NCBI GenBank assembly: GCA_035610835.1
Contig: CM069447.1
Coordinates: 60,643,048-60,707,047, forward strand
Direction of reading: 5' to 3'
Source of the DNA: Ophiura sarsii
Lineage: Eukaryota > Echinodermata > Ophiuroidea > Amphilepidida > Ophiuridae
Length of the DNA: 64,000 bases
In this document: positions 54,190-64,000 of the stretch, in pieces
Numbering within the stretch: position 1 is the stretch's first letter
Layout: each line of letters opens with the position of its first letter
The notes under the pieces: model-generated
Told to the model about the DNA's origin: nothing
Database searches by the model: none
The model's input: only the letters and a program-made list of their open reading frames with translations
Made by a program: the position numbers and the translations under genes

Positions 54190-54560
54190 CAGAGAAGCCC
54201 AGTTAAGGGGGCTGTGGACTCTCAGGTACAGCCTCTGTAAAACTGCCGTAACTTCTTCAATATTCATTTAATCTTTATAAACGTATACAGTTTTTTGCAC
54301 AAAAGGGTTCAATTAATCCAACCATGATAATGAAATTGACCATTTTGGAAAAAATTATAAAAAACATGTTTTTTGACCCATTTTAGGTTCTGCAAAGATA
54401 ACTCAAAATATATTTTGTTAAATTTTGTCAGACTAGTTTTATGTTAATCCTGATAACATTCCCCAGGAGCATTTTTTTATTTTTTTTAATATCTTATTTA
54501 TTTTTTGAGTTAGAGACCAAAAAGTGCCAAAAAATGTGAATTTTCATGATTTTGGCGGTA
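54190..54560. repeat. AT-rich dispersed repeat, further copy
   Basis: GGGGGCTGTGGACTCTCAGG start, then TTTGACCCATTTTAGG, ACCAAAAAGTGCCAAAAAAT and GTGAATTTTC, similar to 16490-17480 and 6850-7265. No gene seen. Confidence 0.55.
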
Positions 54561-54619
54561 TTAAGGCTAACTTATTTAGTTTGTGTCAAAACAGTCTGTT
54601 ATAATAATAATAATAATAA

Positions 54620-54720
54620 TATTGAATGTCTTTTTTCAGGTGATACAAGAATATATTGCACTCATCTCCGACTCGTGCAATATATTTTTGTATCACCCTC
54701 AAAGCCATTCAATATTCTCT
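54620..54720. repeat. Near-perfect 100-bp hairpin
   Basis: GGTGATACAAGAATATATTG then CAC, a short loop, and the inverse GTGCAATATATTTTTGTATCACC. The outer parts AATATTGAATG and CATTCAATATT also pair. It sits beside an (ATA)n run. Confidence 0.85.
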
Positions 54721-54954
54721 AATTAATATTGAGTACAATATCATCTATCCCAATTAGATATATTGCTACCAATTGTCATTTCTACTTCTCTACATTGTCT
54801 AGGTATGAATATTCATTGTGTATATCAATTGCAATGACAAATACATTGTGATCACATGAATACCAATACCATCGTGAATTAGTCTCAATCGTCAATTCTA
54901 CTTTTTCATGCTTTTTATGCATGAATATTCATTGAGTATCTACATGTATACTCT

Positions 54955-55140
54955 GTTTGGCTTCCTCTGGACAGTGACGTAACTTAACAGGCGCAGCTTT
55001 TACGCACACGTATGTATCTTCCGTCTTTCAACGCTCCTGTTTATACGCATCGAGTAGGCGCGCACGTTGTGTGCTGCAATTAGTAGAATACGCAATTACG
55101 TCACAGTCTTGTGATGGCCAAATAGACTAAAATAACAATT
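54955..55140 (-). repeat. Dispersed 185-bp repeat, copy 3
   Basis: Inverse of copy 1: TCCTCTGGACAGTGACGTAA, GCAGCTTTTACGCACACGTA, TGTGCTGCAATTAGTAGAAT, then ACGTCACAGTCTTGTGATGG. Confidence 0.75.
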
Positions 55141-55232
55141 GTCAACTCAGAGAATATTAATATTGAATACATCATGAATATTCATTGGTCCCATTATTAA
55201 TCAGACAGTGTTGCCAGTTGTCATTTCCACTT

Positions 55233-55353
55233 TTACATCTTGGCGGTCAACAGCATGCGCTGCATGTCCAGTAGACAGCTGTTGAACTGAGCAAAGAAAC
55301 GATTCACATCCGTATCGGGACAAGTCTTGAAGGCCGACATGTTGAGATCAATA
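55233..55353 (-). CDS. CROT: CROT terminal exon, AKM C-terminus
   Basis: The acceptor on the minus strand is CAATACACAG. It completes a Ser codon, then has 39 codons and TAA, including DLNMSAFKTCPDTDVNRFF and the end LLTAKM. No convincing AATAAA was picked out immediately downstream. Confidence 0.88.
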
Positions 55354-58300
55354 CTGTGTATTGTAATAGAAATCAGATAGTATGCGTTAGTAGTATTCAG
55401 GGCTGACATGCTTTTTCAATACTGTAGGATAAAAAATAAATAAAAATGTGGTACACTGTCGTAATTGTATTGTATTACATATCAAATATGTCATATATAG
55501 TAGTTTGAGGCCAAGTCTTAAATTGAAAATGCTCATTAAGAATTGATAACCAAATTAAACAAACTAATGTGCCTCTCTCCATTTAATTCCAATTTAATTA
55601 CACATACAATTACTAATCCTAAATGTGGATGGAGTTTTTAAAACAGCACCTTTTGACAACATTTTGTTATTGAATAAATGACCCTTTTAAAAGTTTTTTG
55701 TGGATGCTGTTGTGGAGAAGTATACTGCCAAAACCTTGTATCTCCATCCGGCCCTTCAGCATGTATTAAGTAATACTTTCACTGTATAACCTTTGGGCAG
55801 TCTGATTAATGATAAAAGAATAACAAAACATTCTTTGGTTTTTGAGTAGATACAAATTTGACTAATTAAATACATCTATCAAAACTTTGCCCCATGAACA
55901 TGTTTAAAGCAACACTTCCTATGTATAACCATTGGGAAGTGTTACTTTATACATCCCGAGCTCTCAAGTTTAGAAATACGAAAAAGGAACACTGATAACT
56001 AATTTATTCATTGATGTAAACTAGAACCTAAGAGCTCCAACGATGAACACGCTATGAAGCCATGATTGTGTGCATATGTCTATGAGAATCGAGACAAAGA
56101 AACCAGAATTAGGGCATTTTTCAAAAACGCAATGCATTGTGGTGGTGTCTTTAACATCTTCTTTTCATACCTATCATCTGTGAAGCAGTAGAATAGACCA
56201 TATCCATCATATGTCATTGCCATTACAGCACCACCTACACCGCTGTATCCCGTCAGACTTGTTGAAAGGGTGAAATTGCCTCCGCCACCACTGAAAGTTA
56301 AAAAAACAAGGAATGCAAGGTTATCATTCGAGGGTAGTAAATAAAGTTGGTTCTGAACACAGTTCAAGAAGGGGCACCTGTAAAGTTAGGTCACTGTCCA
56401 AAGGAAGAAAAATAGAGTATAAGTCTAAAAAAATTAAGATTTTTTTCTTCTTCTAATGCGCATCAATAAACTAACGCGCGTGGGAGCTTTGAGACAAATG
56501 ATTTTTTTATTATTTAGCCTAATGTATTGTTTTTGGTGTCCACTATCTTTGTCTCAGCCTGATAGCAACCCTGTTTCCTCCCGATTATTTTGATCCTTGC
56601 CATTTGATGAAATCCTCCAGCGTATAAGGATGCAATATGTGATGTGATCAAGCAAAATGAAACCGAAGGTGAAAATATTACACTTTTAGTTTTCTACTTG
56701 AATATGTCTTGCTTGCTCATTTGTAATGCAATATTTTGCAGAAAACCTCTTTAAGAATGGCCAATTACTTCCAAAGATATGAGCAATCGAGGGGTATAAA
56801 ATTAAAAAATTAAAAAAGGGAAATCAATCCTTTGTTTGGTTATATCTCAAAATCAATATTTGCGATCTCATCACATATCAATATGTATGAGGGGCATTCA
56901 ATAAATATCTGCGACCATTGAAAATCTCTGAACCGTGACACGTGTCAGTAAAATAAACTTATGATACTTATAATAATCTCAAAAGGTCCATAAAAGACAG
57001 GTTTACTCAGATTGCTTTTATAACGAACTCATATTTATTAGCTTGATTCGTGCTCTGATTAGATTGAGGTGTTGCCGTTCTGTGTAACATTAAGGTGGTA
57101 AGTGTTGCCACATTGTAAGTGTATATTACTAAAGTTAGAGGATATTACATCCCTCCCTTCTTTACTTTTAGCTTTGTATATAATATTTTTTAATTAAACA
57201 AAATTACATGTGCAAATCATTTTGCTTTTAATTAAACTGCTAACAAGGTTAAACAACAAACAGTGACTGTGTTTTTGTCAATGTTTTTAAGAGTCTTTGT
57301 GTGGGAGTAAAGTTTCTCCTGTATGCGTGCTTAGGAATTTTAACCTGTTAGATAATCATGTAGATAAGATGGTGGTCTGCGATTGCGATTTGGACGTTGC
57401 TGAGGAATTACAATTTGATCAGGTTCTTCCTCGTTATCCGTGCCATGAACACTATCTGTGTCATAAACGCTAGCTGCATCGCTGCTTGTATTGCTGCTTG
57501 TATCGCTGCTTGTATCGCTGCCTGCATGGTATTGTGCTGCTGGCTTACATTGTATCTTTTTCATTTGTGATACGTTTCTTGTCAACCATTTCCCATCTTT
57601 CTCAACTGTGATTTGAGATCCTTTCTTTTTGATAACTGTGTATGATGTAGTGCAATAGGGTGTGACCAATTTGCCTGTGTGATCATTCTTAATTAGGACT
57701 TTATCACCTGTGTGTATGTCTGAATATTTTACATGCCTTTTTGTGTCAGCATATAACTTTTGGTATTCTTTGGCGTGTGTGTCCTTGTTTTTCATGATTT
57801 GATCAATTTGGTTGCGGTTGACCGGTTTTGGGTGCAACTGCGGTAGGGTTGTGCGGATGCTACGCGCATATAGTGCTACGGCTGGCGCTATGGATGTTGT
57901 AGTGTGTGGAGTGACTCTATAACTGCGAATGAATTTCCACAATTCCTGACGCCATGGTTGACTTTCTGCCTGCGCTGTGCGAACTGCTTTTTTCAGCGTT
58001 CTCATGAACCGTTCAACCTCCCCGTTCGCTTCGGGCCATCGTGGTGTAATTCGATGATGGTAAAAATTCAGATATTCTGCGAATTTAGCAAAGTCTTCTG
58101 ACTGGAATGGTGAACCATTGTCAGACTTAAGTACTTCTGGTATTCCATGTTCTGCGAATATCTTGTCTAGCAGTGGGATTGTACTCTTTGCAGATGTTGA
58201 TGTCAATATCTCAATCGCCGGGTACCTGGAGTAATCATCCATTACCACTAGAATGTAGTGTCCAGATGGAAATGGACCACAGAAGTCTACACTCACTCGT

Positions 58301-61300
58301 TGCCAAGGATAGTCTGGCAGCTTTGTCATTTGCAACGGTTCTCTCTGGTGGTGTGCAATTGTTGAGGCTTGGCACGGTATGCACTTTTTTACTGTGTCTT
58401 CTGTTTTCTGGTTGATCAATGGAAACCATGTCCTTACTGCGTAAAAGTGCTTTGGTCTTTGTGATACCTTGGTGTCCCTGGTGTGCCAAATCTATCACCT
58501 TGTCTTGTAGGCTGTTGGGAATTACTATACAATTTCCCTTGAGAACAATCTTGTCTGGTGTGACTGTTATCTCATGTCTGACTGACCAAAAGGATTTGTG
58601 TGTGTCTTTGATTTTGTGCCATTGATTTGTTTTGTAGCATTTTATGACGTCTTGTAGTGTTTTGTCTGCTGCGGTTTCACGCCTGATGAGGTCAAGGGTC
58701 ATTGATTTAGGGACCGCGTTAGAGGCTACAAAGTTGATGTATTCGTCTGCGGAATTTATAACGTCATCTTGTGATTGTGTTGGGTGACGGGACATGTAGT
58801 CCGCAGGGTTGTTTTTCCCCGGTTTGTATTCCACTTTCATGTCATATGATTGTAGTTTTAATTGCCAGTTTTGAATTCTGCTTGAGGCTTTGGATCTTGG
58901 TTTTCCAAAAATTGGGACCAACGGTTTGTGATCTGTATAAACCTTGAATTCGCGCCCGAGGACGTACAGTCTGAAACGGTCGACTGACCATGCTATGGCT
59001 AGCGCTTCTCTTTCAATTTGGCTGTATCTCTGTTCTGTTGGTGACAGAGACCTGCTTGCGTAATAGACATTTCGACTGTTACCGTATTTGTCTGTTTGAG
59101 TTAAAATGGCTCCTAGGCCAAATGGACTTGCATCAACGTAGAGTTCCGCTGGTATTTCGGGGTTGTAATATGCCATGACTCTATCGCTTGATAAGGATTC
59201 TTTTAGTTGTTTTAGTGCTTTCTCTTGATCTTCTCCCCATTCAAATTTTGTCGATTTGTGAACCAAATCTCTGAGTGGCTTTGTTATTGTCGCCAAATTT
59301 GGAATGAACCGTGAGCAATAGGTCGCCATTCCAAGAAGGCTGCTTATTTCCGACGCGCTCTGCGGGCGGGGTGCGTTCTTTATTGCCACTACTTTCTGGG
59401 GATCTGGAGATACTCCCTCTCCACTGAATATCAGACCAAAGAATTCTATCTTTGTTTTGTTTAATTCACATTTTGCTCTGTTTAGTGTGAGTCCTTTGTC
59501 ATTTAATCTTTGCAGTAGTAATGCCAGCCTTGTGTCATGCTCTACCTGTGTGTGTCCATATACGAGAATATCGTCTGAAACATTAAAAACTCCAGGTATG
59601 CCTTCTAATGTCTGTCTTATTGTGTTTTGAAACACCTCAGCTGCACTACTTATGCCAAAGTTTAGTCGTTTATACCTTTTCAAACCCATGTGTGTCGCGA
59701 ATGTTGTTATGTACCGACTTTCAGGTTCCAGCTCCAGCTGGTGGTATCCTGATTTAAGATCAAATTTTGAGAAGAACTTGGCTCCGCTCAATTCACCTGT
59801 TATTTCATCTAATGTAGGCGTGTCATGTCTTTCGCGAATTATCGCTTTATTTGCTGATCTCATGTCTATACATAAGCGAATATCTTGTGGGTCATGTGGT
59901 TTTGGGACAACAACTAATGGTGAAACCCATGGGGTGGGACCAGTTGCTGGTTCAATGATGTCATTTTCTTCCAGCTCTTTAATTTTATCTTCGATTTTCT
60001 GTCTCAATTGAAAGGGTGTTTTTCTGTATCTCTGTGCCACTGGTGGTACAGACTTGTCAATGTGCAGCGCAACTTGTGTATCCTTCAATTTGCCTATGCC
60101 TTGAAACACGTTTGGGTATTTCGCCAGTATGCATTCTTCACTGCTTGACACTTTATTTACTTCTGGTGCTGGAATGTTTATTTTTACCAGGCCCAGTTCT
60201 TCTGATGTTTTGCGTGAAAGCAAGTTATCAGCATTTCCCTTTACAACATAGATATTTGAAACTGTAAGCTTTTTTCCTGTTTCTATCACTGTTTGGAATT
60301 TCCCCAGTATTGGGATTGGTTGCTTTGTGAAGTATGGTCTAAGAACAATGGACGACTTTGTGAGCTGAAATTTGTCACGTTTTGATCGCACATCCTGAAT
60401 TCTCTTAAAACTATCTTCTCCAATCAAATTTTGTGGGCATCCTGTATCAGCACAAACGCTGATGTTTACATTTGCTACTTTGACTGTGGTTATTGAAGTC
60501 TTATTACCACTTGTTGCATTTACCGTTATTATTTCGTCTATTTCATTTTGTCCAACATCACCCGTGTGAGTGCTTTTTTCATCACCCGTGTGAATGCTTT
60601 TTCCATCACCCGTGTGAATGCTTTTTTCACCCGTGTGTGTACTACTTTCAGGTTTTTCACCAGTGTGTTTTTCTTCAGAGGTTTTGGTATTTACATTTCT
60701 ACCAGTGTGTTTTTCTTGGTTCGCATTTTCATTTCGACCAGTGTGTTTTACTTTTGTTTTCATTATTTCACCGGTGTGTTTATCTTTGGGCTTCTTTTCA
60801 TTTTCACCGGTGTGTTTATCTTCGGGCTTCTTTTCATTTTCACCGGTGTGTTTATCTTTGGGCTTCTTTTCATTTTCACCGGTGTGTTTATCTTGCTCTA
60901 CTGCAAAAACATAATCCACATTTTCACTACTATCACTGTTTGTATCACTTCCTTGATCAACAGCTTTTACTTTCTTTTTGTATTTGGATTTCTTATGCCT
61001 TGCTTTAGAAGAGCTTTCTCGCGCAGTATGCGTTTCTTTATTTGGGTAAGCCTTATTTCTACTACTTACATTTTGCTCTGTTTTTTTCCACGGAGGACGG
61101 CAGCATTTTGCGAAATGGTTTGACTTACCGCATTTCTTGCACTCTTTACCTGCTGCGGGGCATTCCCCGTCATGGGGCCAGTCATAACCACACTTGAAAC
61201 ATTTCTTAGGTCTCTGTTGCTGTTGTTGTAGCTTATTGACTGCATCGCCATGCTGACGTGACACTCCTCTTGCCCTATGCTCGCTAATCTCTAGTGTTCT

Positions 61301-63662
61301 CGCTAATTCTAATAGATTGCTGAGAGATCTTTCTTTTTCCAACGCCCGTTTGCAAATATAGTCAGATTTACATTTTGCAATGATTTGTGTTTGGATTTCC
61401 CTATCCACATCCGTAAATTCACATCTTTGAGCCAGTTTACGTAGTCTTGTACAGAATTGTTCGATTGACTCGTTTTCTTCCCTTTCGGTTTCCCGAAACT
61501 TAATTGTTTCATATACCAAGTTCCGTTTTGGCGTGAAGTATTCTGTCAATGCTTTAATGGCTGGCTCTAAAGCGTCATTTGCGCCGGTATTAGGCAACGT
61601 CTCGAAAATATCTTGAAGCTCCTCGCCACCGAAGTGCAATAATAAAGACCTTTGCCTCTTCTCTGACTCTATGTCATATCCGACCATCGCCAATTTAAAT
61701 CTGCTCACCCACTTTGTCCATCTAATGGAAAGAGACGGCGGGTCAGCATGAGGGTCGAATGGTGGTATCGCTGGCATAGCCGCTGCCATGATTTTAAGTC
61801 CACCAAGCAAATTTGACCTTCAACTTTTAACACTGTTCTGATGTAAACAAACACCGCTGTCCTGTCTGACCTGAGATCCGTGCGTGCGTAACAACAAACA
61901 CAAGCACATGTGCGCTGTTTAAAAGTTCCGAATTCCGATCTTCTCCACGAAAAATGTCCGGAATTTAACAGTTCCGAATTCCGATCTTCTCCACGAAAAA
62001 TGTCCGGAATTTGGGTTTTAAAATGTTCTTGAAAGGTTCCTTTATAATCCAACTTTCCCGTCGCCAGTATAATAATCTCAAAAAGTCTATAAAAGACAGG
62101 TTTACTCAGATTGCTTTTATAACGAACTCATATTTATTAGCTTGATTCGTGCTCTGATTAGATTGAGGTGTTGCCGTTCTGTGTAACATTAAGGTGGTAA
62201 GTGTTGCCACATTGTAAGTGTATATTACTAAAGTTAGAGGATATTACAATACTGCAACTGTAAGTCTTACTCTTTGCTCACAGAACACGTAGGTCATTTT
62301 TATCATTACATCTCAGCACTGTGAATACCGTGATCCCAGGGCACTGGTTAGGTAATTAAATGTTACAATGGCGGGAAATTTGAAAGACAAGTTTATGGCA
62401 TGCATTAAGATACATGCGTTAACAGTGATAATATTGGCACTTGATTTATAATGCTGATTCTTGTCAATTTTCAGTGCCCAGAGACCATGATGTTTATAGT
62501 ACTGAAATTACATGATAAAAATGACCCACATGTTTGAGATTTTCTGTGAGAAAGGGGTAAGACTTACAGTTTAAGTATCATAAGTTTATTTTATTGACAC
62601 ATGTCATGGTTCAGAGATTTTCTATGGTTGCAGGTATCTATTGAATGCCCCTCGTATGTATTCACTTATATTGGTGCCCACAAGCATATCATATTGTTTA
62701 TGAAATTCAACAAACCAAATGAATCTTTTCACAAGAACATTATTCTGTATCTCAAAATAACCTTTGCTGACAAGATGTGCCATATGTGATGTATAGGGGT
62801 GGGATTGAGTCCCGGGACATTGAGTCCCTCCCAATATTTCTGAGTCCCGAGAAAAAGGATCACCACCCCGTATCTCAAAAATAACCCATCGGCAAAATAA
62901 CAACAAGCTTCGTGAAAAAAATGGTCAACTAAACCACTCTTACTTATATGCACATTTATAGTGGAGATTCACTTGAAATAGGTTTATTTTGTCAAATCTG
63001 TGCATTTCTTATACTCTTATGCTTGCTAAAATGTGTTTTCACTTTTACCATAACACCATTTTGAAACAAGCATAACACAATGTTGTCAATGGATGGCGCC
63101 CTAACAATCACCCAGAGTACAGAGTATGTTTGGAGAAATTTGGGAAACCCAAGTCCGCCCGAAAAATTACATTGAGTCCCGGGAACTCCATTTCTTGTAA
63201 AATAACAGCCCTATTGTGACATTGTATTTCAGGTGGAACAGGACCCTATTGCATACAAGTTAGAATTAATCTTCAGTGAACTTGATGATAAAAATAGTCT
63301 CGCTACTAGTTTTACTTCTCATGAGTGTATGCTTGTATGTAAACATAGTAAACCACTAAGCAGACAACCAATGCTATGAATGCGATCAACCGTTGCAAAG
63401 AACACACTACGCACCTAGTCCATGTGACCTGTTTTTCCGAAGATTTCCGAACTCAATTTGAAATGGTTTACAGGACCCAGATATATATATACGCACCTTT
63501 TGGTGAATGCTGGATCCGTATACAGCTGTGGCGTAGGTCTTCCTTCTTCCTGAGCAATTGCTAGCAACCCCAGGAGGTGTCGGTCTATGCCCTCTCCTGT
63601 TGCGCATTCTTTGAGGAGCAGAAGATGTTTGTCATGAGCTTTTTTAAATAGCTTCATCTTAT
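55233..63662 (-). CDS. CROT: Peroxisomal carnitine O-octanoyltransferase, 3' three exons
   Basis: Exons on the minus strand: 63497-63662, 56171-56290 and 55233-55353, giving the last 134 residues. CROT moves medium-chain acyl groups between CoA and carnitine in peroxisomes, for export to mitochondria (family knowledge). Visible: GIDRHLLGLLAIAQEEGRP, then SGGGGNFTLSTSL with the carnitine-acyltransferase STS motif, then DGYGLFYCFTDD, then AFKTCPDTDVNRF. The C-terminus is AKM, which fits the type-1 peroxisomal targeting consensus; mammalian CROT ends in THL as I recall. Phases agree at both junctions (2 to 1). The catalytic His lies in upstream exons outside the window. The intron between the first two exons here (7.2 kb) contains a nested Ty3/gypsy element. 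CRAT and CPT paralogues are less likely, because the GGGGNF...STSL block and the C-terminus match CROT best. Confidence 0.88.
56171..56290 (-). CDS. CROT: CROT penultimate exon with STS motif
   Basis: The acceptor on the minus strand is TAACTTTCAG and the donor GTATGA. It encodes GGGGNFTLSTSLTGYSGVGG and then VMAMTYDGYGLFYCFTDD. The STS motif and the GYG turn are carnitine-acyltransferase hallmarks. Confidence 0.9.
56636..56877. mobile_element. MITE with ATATGTGATGTGATCAAG ends, third copy
   Basis: Left ATATGTGATGTGATCAAGCA, right (inverted) ATATGTGATGAGATCGCAAA. It lies 11 bp left of the TA-flanked element that hosts the Ty3/gypsy insertion. Confidence 0.65.
56969..57149 (-). repeat. 3' LTR of the Ty3/gypsy element
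   Basis: Same 181-bp sequence as the 5' LTR, with about two substitutions near the low-coordinate end. The polypurine tract is at about 57150-57163 (pyrimidines on the plus strand). Confidence 0.92.
57340..58430 (-). pseudogene. Ty3/gypsy integrase, continuing in another frame
   Basis: Continues integrase after the frame break: the CIPCQ zinc half, then D (VDFCGPF), D (SDNGSPF) and E (NGEVERF) with 35 residues between the last two, as in DD35E integrases. After the core comes a C-terminal domain with HTGDKVLIKN, a Ser/Asp repeat tail (DTSSDTSSNTSSDAAS) and PPSYLHDY before TAA at 57340. All three catalytic acids are intact. The single break makes this copy probably non-autonomous, unless it is a sequencing error or a shift site. 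Confidence 0.9.
58430..61789 (-). CDS. Ty3/gypsy gag-pol frame: capsid, zinc knuckles, protease, RT, RNase H, start of integrase
   Basis: First ATG at 61789 (good context). The N-terminal gag capsid-like region is followed by two zinc knuckles (61103-61201; CX2CX5HX3C and CX2CX4HX3C), an HTG repeat array (60551-60889), protease with DTG (about 60440), and RT with FDLKSGYHQ and the VSDD catalytic motif (variant of YxDD, usual in Mag-like elements). RNase H has YVDAS and YTDHKP. The integrase zinc domain keeps its HH half (HQGHQG). The frame is then lost near 58425-58442, between the HH and CC halves. Gag and pol share one frame without a programmed shift. Mag/SURL assignment rests on knuckle and RT motif style. 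Confidence 0.93.
60551..60889 (-). repeat. In-frame array of 11 HTG motifs inside gag
   Basis: Eleven HTG motifs at 8-15-residue spacing lie between the zinc knuckles and protease. The first units are near-identical DKHTGENEKKPK repeats; the later ones drift to KHTGRN, THTGEK and IHTGD. The array is very hydrophilic and Lys/Glu-rich. HTGEKP is best known as a C2H2 zinc-finger linker, but no fingers are present here. Confidence 0.95.
62068..62248 (-). repeat. 5' LTR of the Ty3/gypsy element
   Basis: Reads TGTAATATCC...GATTATTATA on the minus strand. It is followed inward by the putative tRNA-Ser primer site at about 62050-62067. It contains a CTATAAAAG-like TATA box near its end on the plus-strand reading, so promoter polarity is unclear. 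Confidence 0.92.
62655..63496. other. CROT intron, right of the nested elements
   Basis: TTGAGTCCCGGGAC occurs at 62803 and again (CATTGAGTCCCGGGAA) at 63171, possibly ends of a decayed repeat. No further exon recognised. Confidence 0.4.
63497..63662 (-). CDS. CROT: CROT exon (third from the end)
   Basis: The acceptor on the minus strand is CAGAATGCAG and the donor GTGCGT. It has 54 codons with split codons at both ends, including KKAHDKHLLLLKECATGEGI and RHLLGLLAIAQEEG. At least one, possibly two, decayed copies follow upstream. Confidence 0.88.
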
Positions 63663-63759
63663 CTGCATTCTGTTATGTCAGAAATAAAATAATGTAAAAC
63701 AGCCAATCAAACTATTGTTTTTCACAGCTAATCAGACTCTTGTTCCCTTGTGTCCAAAT

Positions 63760-63925
63760 TACCCAGGGGCAGGGGCATCAGTCTCTACCGGGGAAAGGGA
63801 CACGTAGAAAGTGAGTCAATATCCTCTCCAATGGCAATTTTTTTTTGAAGAGCAGAAGATGTTTGTCATGAGCCTTTTTGAAAAGTATATTATTGGCTGC
63901 ATTCTGTGATAAAAGGCCAAATTTA
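63760..63925 (-). pseudogene. Relic duplicate of a CROT exon
   Basis: GAAGAGCAGAAGATGTTTGT and CATGAGC match the real exon at 63615-63640, and the GCTGCATTCTGT acceptor region is also shared. An A-run (minus strand) and further changes destroy the frame. A third stretch at 63967-64000 resembles the same exon but is cut by the window edge. Confidence 0.75.
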
Positions 63926-64000
63926 AAGTAAAGAAACCCAATCATTAATTGTACCGTGTGTCTGATTGATCCAGGAGCGATTCATACCCTATCCTGTTCT

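Larger units (their letters stand above)
56969..62248 (-). mobile_element. Ty3/gypsy LTR retrotransposon, Mag-like lineage, 5.3 kb
   Basis: The LTRs are 56969-57149 and 62068-62248 (181 bp each), differing at about 2 sites by eye. The target duplication is ATACT at 56964-56968 and 62249-62253. On the minus strand, internal DNA after the 5' LTR opens with CTGGCGACGGG, compatible with a tRNA-Ser primer site. A purine tract, AAAGAAGGGAGGGA, abuts the 3' LTR. It carries gag-pol in one frame, with a break in integrase, and no envelope frame. LTR identity suggests a recent insertion. Confidence 0.95.
56888..62654. mobile_element. TA-flanked long inverted-repeat element, split by a Ty3/gypsy insertion
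   Basis: The left end is TGAGGGGCATTCAATAAATA and the right end the reverse complement of CGAGGGGCATTCAATAGATA, both next to TA. The arms match for about 150-200 bp once the retroelement (56969-62253 with one target copy) is removed, leaving a core of about 480 bp. The TA target and terminal inverted repeats suggest a non-autonomous Tc1/mariner-type element; no transposase is visible. Confidence 0.85.

Noticed and set aside
56080..56367. Single 95-codon minus-strand gene
   Set aside because: Only 56171-56290 is coding. Splice sites and CROT similarity show it is one exon with intron on both sides.
60551..60889. C2H2 zinc-finger protein, because of HTGEKP
   Set aside because: No Cys or His finger residues lie between the HTG motifs, and the frame is continuous with gag and protease.
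60493..61123. Long plus-strand frames rich in HRCVYLWASFHF-like repeats
   Set aside because: Antisense shadow of the HTG repeat array in gag.

Overview
The window is animal nuclear DNA: AT-rich, with small exons separated by long introns that use GT/AG splice sites, and dense in transposon remains. A sea-urchin-type Mag-lineage Ty3/gypsy element and an animal peroxisomal gene suggest a marine invertebrate, possibly an echinoderm or hemichordate. The species cannot be fixed from the sequence. Protein family names come from remembered family features, not from a database search.

Two convergent genes can be assembled by hand. The plus-strand gene (57-41605) has 18 exons whose splice phases agree throughout. 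It encodes a 537-residue, mostly coiled-coil protein with a Ser/Pro-rich tail. Its N-terminal part resembles the DUF4709 region of vertebrate C10orf67, a protein of unknown function. The minus-strand gene (55233 to 63662 and beyond) is the 3' end of peroxisomal carnitine O-octanoyltransferase (CROT). Three exons are visible, with the STS substrate motif and a C-terminal AKM peroxisomal signal.

The introns and the 42-55 kb intergenic stretch are a patchwork of mobile elements. A nearly intact Ty3/gypsy element (56969-62248) has 181-bp LTRs, a 5-bp target duplication and one frame break in integrase. It lies inside a TA-flanked inverted-repeat element, which lies inside a CROT intron. There are also several foldback or MITE families (TTAA-flanked, TA-flanked, and a hAT-like one with an 8-bp duplication), 5'-truncated LINE ends and tRNA-like SINE pieces.

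Many tandem duplications hit exons themselves. Decayed second copies of exons lie beside the real ones in both genes, and a 156-bp array holds in-frame 69-nt exon cassettes. A 3'UTR minisatellite and a long array of acceptor-like units add to this. Coordinates of repeat ends are usually good to a few bases; degenerate arrays are approximate.
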